Assembly: GCA_041488095.1 (NCBI GenBank)
Contig: JBGPOP010000070.1
Coordinates: 1 to 9,798, forward strand
Direction: 5' to 3'
From: DASYPQ01 sp041488095
GTDB lineage: Bacteria; Planctomycetota; UBA1135; GCA-002686595
DNA length: 9,798 nt
The position numbers and the translations under genes are program-made. Positions 1-6,388 of this stretch are shown in pieces; positions within the stretch are counted from its first letter, which is position 1; every line of letters starts with the position of its first letter. The notes beneath the pieces are model-generated. The model made no database searches. It saw only the letters and a program-made list of their open reading frames with translations, and had not been told where the DNA came from.

Positions 1-1079
1 ACTTCAACAACTCGTGCGGCTCGTGCCACTTCGAGGGCGGCGACGACGCGAATGCCTGGCAGCGCCCGGTCGGGCCGCGCGCGACGATGCCTCTCTACGG
101 GGGCACGCGCGGCACCGGGCTGATCCTGTGGAAGGGTGTGCTCCTGAACCTGGGCGAGACGGGACCCATGTTCCACGGCGAGAACGGGGGCACGGGCATC
201 TTCACGGACGCGGAGCAGCAGGGCCTCGTCGATTACCACGAGAAGCTGGCGGTCCCCCTGAACCCGAACCTCGATCCGATGACGGCCCAGTACAGCCCGA
301 CGGCTGCCTTCGGCAAGGACTTGTACTTCGGCACGAACCTCACGGGCTTGAACCCCGCGCTGCGCTCAGCGGGCTGCGCCGTGTGCCACCCGGATGTCGA
401 GACCAATTCCGGAAGCTTCCCTGGCCCGCGCTTCTACACGGCCGACTTCGTCGATCCCGCCCTCACCGGTGGCGAAAACCTGGGTTCCCTCGACCCGGGC
501 TGCGTCTCGCTCCGCGAGAACATCGTCGCGCTGAACATCCGCAACGTGAACACGGGAACGAATGTCGATCTCGACAACAACGGCGCGCCGGATCCCGACC
601 GCAACCTGGACGGCTACATCGACCTCGAGACGTACGCGATCATGAATGCCGACAGGGCGGGCGACTTCGAGCGCGACGACGCGAACAGCTACGACTGCCC
701 GTGCAATCCGGGGACGGAACCCAACTGCGATCCGGTCACCAGCAAGCGCATCTTCACGCGTTCGCCGCAGGGCTTCTCGATCCCGACCAAGCTCGGGGTG
801 TTCGCCAGCGGCCCGTATTTCCACGACCAGGCGGCCTACTCGCTGCGCGGCCTCGTCGATCCGGACGTGCAGGCGCTGAGCGCGATCTACGGCAGCCCGG
901 CGTTCCCGACCCAGCCCCCCTATCCGGGTCTGAACAAGATCTTCAACGAGGTCCACGACTGCCGCGGGCACGAGCAGTTCGTCCCGGGGGCGTCCAAGGT
1001 GCAGCAGACGCTGCAGAGCACGCCGGCGTCGATCGATTCCGACATCGAGGCCATCCTCGCCTACATCCAGGTGCTCTGA
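1..1079 (+). CDS. c-type cytochrome, cytochrome c peroxidase/MauG-like (5' truncated)
   Basis: The frame is open from the left edge (first full codon at position 3) to TGA at 1077-1079, giving 358 visible residues; the start lies outside the window. Two covalent heme sites are visible: CGSCH at bases 15-29 and CAVCH at bases 375-389. Near the C-terminus, FASGPYFHDQAAYSLRGLVDP resembles the conserved stretch of di-heme cytochrome c peroxidases and MauG relatives, where a T/S-x-PYFHDG-like segment precedes the last helix; the end (DIEAILAYIQVL) is the usual C-terminal helix. Extra cysteines (CPCNPGTEPNC; HDC) and a DxDxNxD-like acidic run (DLDNNGAPDPDRNLDGYID), possibly a calcium loop, sit between them. 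Known: such proteins are periplasmic and pass electrons from cytochromes to peroxide or another oxidant. Inferred: a larger N-terminal part, perhaps a beta-propeller, is missing here. The substrate is unknown. The 3' end overlaps convergent rpiA by 19 bases. Confidence 0.8.
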   Translation, partial: FNNSCGSCHFEGGDDANAWQRPVGPRATMPLYGGTRGTGLILWKGVLLNLGETGPMFHGENGGTGIFTDAEQQGLVDYHEKLAVPLNPNLDPMTAQYSPTAAFGKDLYFGTNLTGLNPALRSAGCAVCHPDVETNSGSFPGPRFYTADFVDPALTGGENLGSLDPGCVSLRENIVALNIRNVNTGTNVDLDNNGAPDPDRNLDGYIDLETYAIMNADRAGDFERDDANSYDCPCNPGTEPNCDPVTSKRIFTRSPQGFSIPTKLGVFASGPYFHDQAAYSLRGLVDPDVQALSAIYGSPAFPTQPPYPGLNKIFNEVHDCRGHEQFVPGASKVQQTLQSTPASIDSDIEAILAYIQVL

Positions 1080-1759
1080 TCCTTGAGGCGTACCTCGCAG
1101 GTCCCGTCCTCTCGCCCGATGAAGAGCGCGTGGGCAAGGCCGACGAAGAGGCCGCTCTCGACGACGCCGGGAATCGCGGCGATCCGCTTCTCGAGCCCGG
1201 CGGGATCGGCGATGCCCTGCGCAAAATGGCAGTCGAGGATCAGGTTGCCGTTGTCGGTCGAGTAGGGCCGACCCTCCGCGAGGCGCAGCGACGGCGCGCA
1301 GCCCAGGCGCGCGAGCGCGCGCTCGACGGGGGCCTGCGCGAAGGGCACGACCTCGACCGGGAGCGGGACGGTCGTGCCCAGTCGCCGCACGACCTTGTTC
1401 GCGCCGACGACGATCGCCATCCGTCGGCTGATCGAGGCCACCACCTTCTCACGCAGGAGCGCGCCGCCGCCCCCTTTGATCATGTCGAAGGCGGTGTCGA
1501 TCTCGTCGGCGCCGTCGATCGTGAGGTCGAGCCCGTCGACCTCGTCGAGGGTCGCCAGGGGAATCGCGAGCGCACGCGCCTTTCTCTCCGTGTCGAGGGA
1601 GGTAGGTACGCAGCGCACGTCGAGCTTCTCGCTCCGGATGCGCTCGGAGAGACGCACGATCGAGAAGTGAACCGTCGAGCCGGTGCCCAGGCCGAGGCGC
1701 ATGCCGTCGCGGACGAGCTCGGCCGCCCTTGTCCCGGCGACTTCCTTGGGGTCGTGCAT
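1061..1759 (-). CDS. rpiA: ribose-5-phosphate isomerase A
   Basis: Interconverts ribose 5-phosphate and ribulose 5-phosphate in the cytosolic non-oxidative pentose phosphate pathway, feeding nucleotide synthesis. The 232-residue protein is slightly longer than the usual ~220. Family signatures appear in order: the phosphate-binding loop GLGTGST (residues 23-29), DGADE (82-86) and KGGGGALLREK (95-105), then STDNGNLILD further on. Asp82, Asp85, Lys95 and Glu104 fall one residue after the E. coli catalytic Asp81, Asp84, Lys94 and Glu103, so the enzyme should be active. The ATG at 1759-1757 is preceded by a purine-rich GGGGAAGAGAG, the best Shine-Dalgarno-like stretch in the window. The gene is monocistronic in what can be seen: divergent from feoA and convergent with the heme gene, whose last 19 bases it overlaps. 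Confidence 0.96.
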   Translation of the reverse strand: MHDPKEVAGTRAAELVRDGMRLGLGTGSTVHFSIVRLSERIRSEKLDVRCVPTSLDTERKARALAIPLATLDEVDGLDLTIDGADEIDTAFDMIKGGGGALLREKVVASISRRMAIVVGANKVVRRLGTTVPLPVEVVPFAQAPVERALARLGCAPSLRLAEGRPYSTDNGNLILDCHFAQGIADPAGLEKRIAAIPGVVESGLFVGLAHALFIGREDGTCEVRLKDQSTWM

Positions 1760-1796
1760 CCAGACTCTCTTCCCCGGCCGGGCCGCCGGGGCCCAG

Positions 1797-1802
1797 ATCC
1801 TA
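1797..1802 (-). promoter_or_regulatory. candidate -10 box for rpiA
   Basis: On the minus strand this reads TAGGAT, 4 of 6 matches to TATAAT, with its downstream end about 37 nt before the rpiA ATG. It sits in the 8-mer CTAGGATC (1796-1803), which recurs upstream of the dsbD-like gene at 6306-6313. No convincing -35 box or TG extension is seen here, so the call is weak. Confidence 0.3.
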
Positions 1803-1832
1803 GAGACGCAAACCCGCTGCGCGCCTCGGATT

Positions 1833-1846
1833 CCGCCGATCGGCGG
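1833..1846. repeat. 14-bp perfect palindrome in the rpiA-feoA divergent region
   Basis: CCGCCGATCGGCGG reads the same on both strands. It lies inside two nested, competing inverted repeats: AACCCGC (1811-1817) with GCGGGTT (1843-1849), and CGCTGCGC (1815-1822) with GCGCAGCG (1854-1861). It is about 75 bases upstream of rpiA and 50 bases upstream of the feoA -10 box. It could be an operator for a dimeric regulator or an RNA hairpin in a leader. GC-rich DNA yields short palindromes by chance, so no function is assigned. Confidence 0.4.
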
Positions 1847-1897
1847 GTTGGGGGCGCAGCGCCGCTCGAGGGGAGCACGTCCCGCGGTCGATCCAGG

Positions 1898-1906
1898 TGC
1901 TATACT
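1898..1906 (+). promoter_or_regulatory. extended -10 promoter of feoAB
   Basis: TGC-TATACT: the hexamer TATACT (1901-1906) matches TATAAT at 5 of 6 positions and is preceded by the TGN of an extended -10 element. No TTGACA-like -35 box is present about 17 bases upstream, which fits an extended -10 promoter. Transcription would start near 1913, inside the adjoining Fur-type operator, giving a leader of roughly 23 nt before the feoA TTG. Confidence 0.6.
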
Positions 1907-1921
1907 TGAGAACCAGTCTCA
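1907..1921 (+). promoter_or_regulatory. Fur-type operator (7-1-7 inverted repeat)
   Basis: TGAGAACCAGTCTCA matches the 15-bp Fur consensus TGATAATnATTATCA at 10 of the 14 defined positions. Two of the mismatches are the symmetric T-to-G and A-to-C changes that give the frequent TGAGAAT/ATTCTCA form. The outer arms TGAGA/TCTCA are perfectly complementary. The site starts immediately after the -10 box and covers the predicted transcription start, so bound Fe-Fur would block RNA polymerase. Fur repression of feo operons under iron sufficiency is established in many bacteria; its use here is inferred from sequence and position. Confidence 0.68.
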
Positions 1922-1935
1922 TCTAGAGCAAGCCC

Positions 1936-2160
1936 TTGAAGCCCCTTCGCGACCTTTTCCCCGGCCAGAGCGCCCGCCTCGTCGAGATCGGCGGGGACCG
2001 TTCCTTCCGGCGCCGGCTCATGGAGATGGGCTTCCTGCCGGGCACGCGCATCCGCCTGGTGCGCCGTGTCGACATCGGGGACCTCGTCGAGGTCGAGCTG
2101 CGAGGCTCCCACATCAGCCTCCGCCGGTCCGAGGCCGGGACGCTCTTCTTCGAGACCTAG
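1936..2160 (+). CDS. feoA: ferrous iron transport protein A
   Basis: FeoA is a small cytosolic SH3-like partner of the FeoB iron(II) transporter. The 74 residues match the usual length of about 75. The family pattern is clear: MKPLRDLFPGQSARLVEI at the start, the core RRRLMEMGFLPGTRIRLVRR and the ending ISLRRSEAGTLFFE. The start is TTG at 1936: an in-frame TAG at 1924-1926 rules out a longer protein, and the next Met lies within the conserved core. Only a weak AGAG precedes it. Just 2 bases separate its stop codon from feoB, so the pair is an operon with probable translational coupling. Expression is predicted to be iron-repressed through the operator at 1907-1921. Confidence 0.92.
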   Translation: MKPLRDLFPGQSARLVEIGGDRSFRRRLMEMGFLPGTRIRLVRRVDIGDLVEVELRGSHISLRRSEAGTLFFET

Positions 2161-2162
2161 GG

Positions 2163-4406
2163 ATGACCGTCGCGTCTGCCTCGGTGACTCGGATCCCCGT
2201 CCGGCGGCCACTCGTCGTCGTCGCCGGGAATCCAAATACGGGCAAGACGACCGTCTTCAACCGTCTCACCGGCGCCGAGTACAAGGTCGCGAACTACCCC
2301 GGGGTCACGGTCGAGCGGCACAGTGCGACGCTCGCGCTCCCCGGCGGGGCCGTCGTCGACGTCCTCGATGTGCCTGGGACGTACAGCCTTTCGGCGCGCA
2401 GCCGTGAGGAAGAGCTCGCGATCCAGACCGTCGCGGGCCTCGAGCCATTCGAATCGCCGGATCTCGTCGTCCTCGTCGCCGACGCGACGCAGCTCTCGCG
2501 CAACCTCTACATGGTCCTGCAGGTCCTCGAGCTCGGCGTGCCGGTGGTCCTCGCAGTCAACATGGTCGACATGCTCGAGGAGCGCGGGCAGTCACTCGAC
2601 CTCGCTTCGATCCGGCGGGAGCTGGGCATCCCCGTGGTCGAGACCACGGCCCTGCGCGGTCGGGGCATGGACGAGCTGAAGCAGGAGATCGAACGCGCGC
2701 TCGCCGATCCTGGGCGCGCACGTCCAGGCTGGCGCTGGATTCCCGAGGACCCGGCCTTGCTCGCGGACGTGCAGAGCGTGATGCAAACGCTGCCGCCGGG
2801 CTGGGTCCGGGGCAATCCCGAGCGCGGGCGGGCGATTGCGATCTGGGCGCTTCTCTCTCTCGACGCGCAGGATGAGCTCGAGGCGATTCCGGATGCCGTG
2901 CGGAAGGTCGTCGAGAAGCGCCGATCGGCCGCCGCGGAGCAGGGGCGCCCCATCGATGCCGAGATCATCGGCGGGCGATACGCGTGGATCGACGCGCGAA
3001 TGCCGCTCTTCCTGCGGGAGCCCGATGCGAAGCGGGACACTCCCAACGAGCGCCGCACGCTCACGGAGAGGATCGACGCCGTCCTGCTCCACCCCACGGC
3101 GGGATTCGCGATCTTCCTGATCGTGATGGGAATCGTGTTCCAATCGCTCTTCAACTGGGCTGATCCCGCGATCCACGGCATCGAGAATCTCTTCTCCCTG
3201 CTGGCGTCCTCTTCGCGAGCGTGGCTGCCCACCGGCATCATCCAGGAATTCGTCGGAGGCGGCCTGATCGCGGGAGTGGGCAGCGTGGTCGTCTTCCTCC
3301 CGCAGATCCTGCTGCTGTTCTTCTTCATCGGGCTCATGGAGGACTCGGGCTACATGGCGCGCGTCGCGTTCCTCATGGACCGCATCATGCGCGCCATGGG
3401 CCTCCACGGTCGCGCGTTCGTGCCGATGCTCTCGGGCTATGCCTGCGCCGTTCCCGCGATCCTGGCCACGCGCACGATGGAACGTCAGCGCGACCGGACG
3501 CTGACCATGATGGTGATCCCGCTGATGACGTGCTCGGCGCGTCTCCCGGTCTACACCCTGATCATCGGCACGCTCTTCCCCCCCTCGAAGGCCTTCGGGC
3601 TCCTACCCGTCCAGGGTCTCCTGATGATCGGGATGTACCTGTTCAGCACACTGACCGCCCTCGTCGCGGCGATTGTGCTCTCGCGGACGCTCTTCAGGGG
3701 GCCGCCCGTCCCGCTGATCCTGGAGCTTCCGCCCTACCGCGTACCCCACTGGCCCTCGGTGGTGAGGATGATGTGGTTGCGCACCCGCAGCTTCCTCGAA
3801 GGGGCCGGGACGATCATCCTGCTCTGCACCATCGCCCTGTGGCTCCTGCTCTCCTTCCCGAGGAACTCGGCACAGAAGGCTCGCTTCGAGGCGGAGCGTG
3901 CGCAGGTCGTGGCCCGGGATCTCGCCGCAGGGGAGCAGGGCGTGCGCCTGGCCGCCATCGATGTCGCGGAGGGGAGCGAGCGAATGCGTTCGAGCTACGG
4001 TGCGAGCCTCGGCCGCGCTCTCGAGCCTGCCATCGCGCCGCTCGGCTTCGATTGGAAGATCGGCGTCGGCCTGATCGGCGCGTTCGCCGCGCGCGAGGTC
4101 TTCATCAGCACGATGGGGGTCGTCTACGGCGCCGGCGACGCGAGGGGATCCGGATCGACGACTTTGCGAGAGCGGATTCGTGCGGAGATGCGCGCCGACG
4201 GCCGGCCGGTCTACACGCCGCTCGTCGGGCTCTCGCTGATGATCTTCTTTGCGCTCGCCTGTCAATGCATGAGCACGCTCGCGGCGATCCGGCGCGAAAC
4301 GCGGAGTTGGCGCTGGCCGCTGTTCCTGTTCGCCTACATGGGCGTGCTGGCCTGGATCGCGAGCTTCGCCGTGTACCAGGGCGGGCGCTGGCTCGGGCTG
4401 GCGTAG
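2163..4406 (+). CDS. feoB: ferrous iron transporter FeoB (GTPase-membrane protein)
   Basis: Inner-membrane Fe(II) importer of 747 residues, close to the usual 700-800. The N-terminal G domain has all five motifs: G1 GNPNTGKTT (22-30), the G2 region NYPGVTVE (44-51), G3 DVPGTYS (69-75), G4 NMVD (133-136) and G5 TTALRGRG (161-168). A helical regulatory segment follows, ending near RYAWID. The membrane part starts around residue 305 and carries the two Gate signatures: SGYACAVPAI (Cys428), followed by MTCSARLPVY, and CQCMSTLAAIRRE (Cys700, Cys702). A charged loop, about residues 565-615, lies between membrane segments. ATG 2163 is chosen because it lies 2 bases after feoA and the GTPase fold begins about 17 residues later; the frame is open upstream only as a shadow of feoA and rpiA. 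No feoC follows. The stop is 6 bases from the convergent dsbD-like gene. Confidence 0.97.
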   Translation: MTVASASVTRIPVRRPLVVVAGNPNTGKTTVFNRLTGAEYKVANYPGVTVERHSATLALPGGAVVDVLDVPGTYSLSARSREEELAIQTVAGLEPFESPDLVVLVADATQLSRNLYMVLQVLELGVPVVLAVNMVDMLEERGQSLDLASIRRELGIPVVETTALRGRGMDELKQEIERALADPGRARPGWRWIPEDPALLADVQSVMQTLPPGWVRGNPERGRAIAIWALLSLDAQDELEAIPDAVRKVVEKRRSAAAEQGRPIDAEIIGGRYAWIDARMPLFLREPDAKRDTPNERRTLTERIDAVLLHPTAGFAIFLIVMGIVFQSLFNWADPAIHGIENLFSLLASSSRAWLPTGIIQEFVGGGLIAGVGSVVVFLPQILLLFFFIGLMEDSGYMARVAFLMDRIMRAMGLHGRAFVPMLSGYACAVPAILATRTMERQRDRTLTMMVIPLMTCSARLPVYTLIIGTLFPPSKAFGLLPVQGLLMIGMYLFSTLTALVAAIVLSRTLFRGPPVPLILELPPYRVPHWPSVVRMMWLRTRSFLEGAGTIILLCTIALWLLLSFPRNSAQKARFEAERAQVVARDLAAGEQGVRLAAIDVAEGSERMRSSYGASLGRALEPAIAPLGFDWKIGVGLIGAFAAREVFISTMGVVYGAGDARGSGSTTLRERIRAEMRADGRPVYTPLVGLSLMIFFALACQCMSTLAAIRRETRSWRWPLFLFAYMGVLAWIASFAVYQGGRWLGLA

Positions 4407-4412
4407 GCGCGA

Positions 4413-6284
4413 CTACTCGAGCGCCTTGCCGCGCAGGAACTCGATGAACTTCACCTGCGACATCGCCCCCGCGCGCGTTCGCAGCTTCTGACCTGTCTTG
4501 GGATCGATGATCACGTAGATCGGCGTGGCGACAGAGCCCGTCAGCTTCTTTTGGAGCTCACGGTTCTCGTTCATCCTCGGCCCCCCGTCGTTGTGGAGCC
4601 GGGCTTCGATGAAGTTCTCCTTGAGCGCCTCGGCGACCGCCGGGCGGGGGAAGATCTTCTCTTCCATCATGCGGCAGTTCACTCATGTGAACCCGGTGAA
4701 GTTGACGAGCAGGAGCTTGCCCTCGGCCCGCGCGCGGTCGAGCGCTCCCTCGTAGTCGTCCTTGATGATCGTGTGCAGGGACGACGAGCTGGCTCCGCCG
4801 TAGCCCATCCCCGCAATCCGTCCGGAGTAATTGGGGATGATCGCGGTCATGATCGGATCCATCCCGTTGCCGAGGGCCCCGTAGCCGCAGTACAGGGCGA
4901 ACAGAGTGAAGAAGAGGCCCGCGGTCATCCGTCCGGGAGAGATCTCGGTCGTGCGCTCATCCTTCAGGCGGATCAATCCGAACAGGTACACTGCGGCGAC
5001 GACGAAGATCCCCATCCAGAAAAAGAGGAACAGCTCGCGCGACAGGAACCCCCACTGCCACACGAGATCGACGTTCGAGAAGAACTTCAGAGCGGCCGCG
5101 ATCTCGACGAACCCGAGCGTCACCTTCAGGACGTGCATCCACTCGCCACTCGTCGGCATCGCCTTGACCTTCGCCGGCACCATCGAGAGCATCACGAACG
5201 GGATGGCCATGGTCAGGCCGAAAACCGCCATGCCCAGCGCGACGCGGCCCAGCCCCCCGCTGCTCGCGCCCTGAGCGAGCAGGGTGCCGACGAAGGGCGC
5301 TGTGCAGGTGAAGGAGGTCACGACGAGCGTGGCCCCCATCAAGAACACACCGAGGTAGCCTCCGCGCGTGGAGGCATTGCCGGCTGCGTCCAGCAGGAAG
5401 CGCGGCGCCTGGAGTTCGACGACGCCGAAAAGCACCAGGGCAAAGAGCAGGAAGATCGAGCCGATCACGAGATTCGTCACCGGGTGCGCCGCGAAGAGGA
5501 TGATCAGCGGGCCGACCACGATGCCGATCAGCACGAACACGGCGACGATCCCCACTCCGTAACAGAGGGACAGAGGGAGCGTCCCGGTGTGCCGCTGCGT
5601 GGCCTGCTTCGTGAAGTAGGAGATCGTGATCGGGATCATCGGGTAGGTGCAGGGCATCAACAGCGCCCAGAGCCCCCACCACACGGCCGAGGCGAGGAAC
5701 AGCCACAAGCTCGTTTCTCCATCCGGGTCCGGGGTCGCGGCGAGCGATGCGGAAGCGCTCGCGCCAGCGACCGCGAGGTCCGCCGGAAACGCCTTGAAGA
5801 TCGCGTCGGGCCCCGGACCCTCGACCTTCAGCTTCTCCTCGTACGGGATGCACACGCCGTTGTCCTGACAAGTCAAGCCCGTCACGTCCGCGCCGATCGC
5901 GTCGAGGCTCGCGCCCGAAGACATCTTCCCGCGCGCGTAGATCACGATCGTGCCGTGGTGCTCGCGAAAGTGTGTCGCGGGCTCGTTCTCGGCGAACTTC
6001 TCCTCCACGACGTCGGGCTTGGGGAATCGCAACGGACCCCACTCGACTCCCTCACCGTGCAGCTGGACCGTCGTCGGCTTCCCTCCCTCGCCATCGGAGG
6101 TCACATCCTCCTGGGTCGGCCCGTGGTAGAGGTGCCAGCCGCGCTCGATGCGGATCTCCAGCGCGAGCTTCACGTCGGTGCCGTCGGCCCGGGCGTAGAG
6201 GGTCCCGCGGGCCATGTTCTGAGCCCGCGCCGGGACGGCCAGCAGCCAGCCGAGGCAAAGCCATGAAAGGAATGCGTGCTTCAT
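4413..6284 (-). CDS. DsbD-like protein-disulfide reductase, selenoprotein with Sec534 (TGA read through)
   Basis: DsbD proteins carry electrons from cytosolic thioredoxin across the inner membrane to periplasmic thiol proteins. Read as one frame, the gene encodes 623 residues. A signal peptide (1-21, ending ARA) precedes a periplasmic alpha-like domain with Cys139 and Cys145 (LTCQDNGVC). About eight membrane segments (roughly 193-470) follow, with the transport cysteines Cys212 (MPCTYPMIPIT) and Cys327 (SFTCTAPFVGTLL). Last is a thioredoxin-like domain (about 505-623) with cis-Pro588 (ATPIYVI). In that domain the first active-site Cys codon is TGA (4685-4683), giving FTGFT-U-VNCRMMEE, so the redox centre is U-V-N-C (Sec534/Cys537). 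Homologues usually have C-V-N-C or C-V-x-C there. A SECIS-like hairpin follows at the right distance. The alternatives are a nonsense mutation or sequencing error at that one codon, but the downstream frame is intact. The ATG at 6284 starts a good signal peptide but lacks a clear Shine-Dalgarno sequence. The family call is secure; Sec is very likely. Confidence 0.88.
4636..4675 (-). promoter_or_regulatory. bacterial SECIS element downstream of in-frame UGA
   Basis: On the mRNA (minus strand) GGAAGA (4665-4660) pairs perfectly with UCUUCC (4654-4649) around the loop GAAGA (4659-4655). The loop starts 23 nt after the UGA and its first base is G. Known bacterial SECIS elements have a short stem with an apical loop about 16-37 nt after the UGA and a G in the first two loop positions, so both rules are met. 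A possible lower stem pairs GCCGC (4675-4671) with GCGGU (4640-4636, one G-U pair) across an internal loop of 5 and 8 nt. SelB would bind the apical loop to deliver Sec-tRNA. No folding calculation was run. Confidence 0.75.
4683..4685 (-). other. UGA codon predicted to encode selenocysteine (Sec534)
   Basis: The plus-strand triplet TCA reads TGA on the coding strand, in frame with 533 codons before and 89 after. It takes the place of the first cysteine of the thioredoxin CxxC motif, where Sec is chemically expected as the attacking residue. It is the only stop codon interrupting the domain, and family-conserved residues continue directly on both sides. Confidence 0.83.
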
Positions 6285-6306
6285 GCGGTTGACCCGGAAA
6301 GCGGGG

Positions 6307-6315
6307 ATCCTAGCA
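6307..6315 (-). promoter_or_regulatory. candidate extended -10 promoter of the dsbD-like gene
   Basis: The minus strand reads TGC-TAGGAT, a TGN extension plus a hexamer with 4 of 6 matches to TATAAT. Its downstream end is 22 nt before the ATG, so the leader would be about 16 nt. The surrounding GGTGCTA is also found at the feoA promoter (GGTGCTATACT), and the 8-mer CTAGGATC recurs upstream of rpiA. No -35 box or Fur-type operator is seen. The rest of this 104-bp divergent gap holds a weak plus-strand TATCCT (6335-6340) and the short inverted repeat CCTGG-N12-CCAGG (6338-6359), either of which might serve the gene at 6389. Confidence 0.42.
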
Positions 6316-6388
6316 CCCCCGCTACGGAGCTCCCTATCCTGGTGACAGCTGACTCCAGGTAAGGAACGTCCGCACCCGAATCACAGCC

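Noticed and set aside
14..1909. Long open frame (631 codons) on the plus strand across the heme gene and rpiA
   Set aside because: It spans two well-supported genes in a wrong frame and has a low-complexity Arg/Pro/Gly-rich translation.
1683..2162. N-terminal extension of FeoB
   Set aside because: The frame is open upstream of ATG 2163, but this part runs through rpiA, the promoter and feoA. The GTPase domain begins normally about 17 residues after 2163.
4413..4682. Independent 89-residue thioredoxin-like gene starting with GTG at 4682
   Set aside because: The GTG is the codon right after the TGA and encodes the conserved Val of the U-V-N-C motif. A protein starting there would lack the first active-site residue and the first beta strands of the fold. 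Read-through as Sec explains the sequence better.
4551..6266. Long open frame (571 codons) on the plus strand
   Set aside because: It is antisense to the dsbD-like gene. The product is a His/Arg/Glu-rich string without hydrophobic pattern or motifs, so a shadow.
6338..6359. CCTGG-N12-CCAGG inverted repeat as an operator
   Set aside because: Five-base arms with a 12-base spacer are expected by chance in this composition, and nothing ties it to a known regulator.
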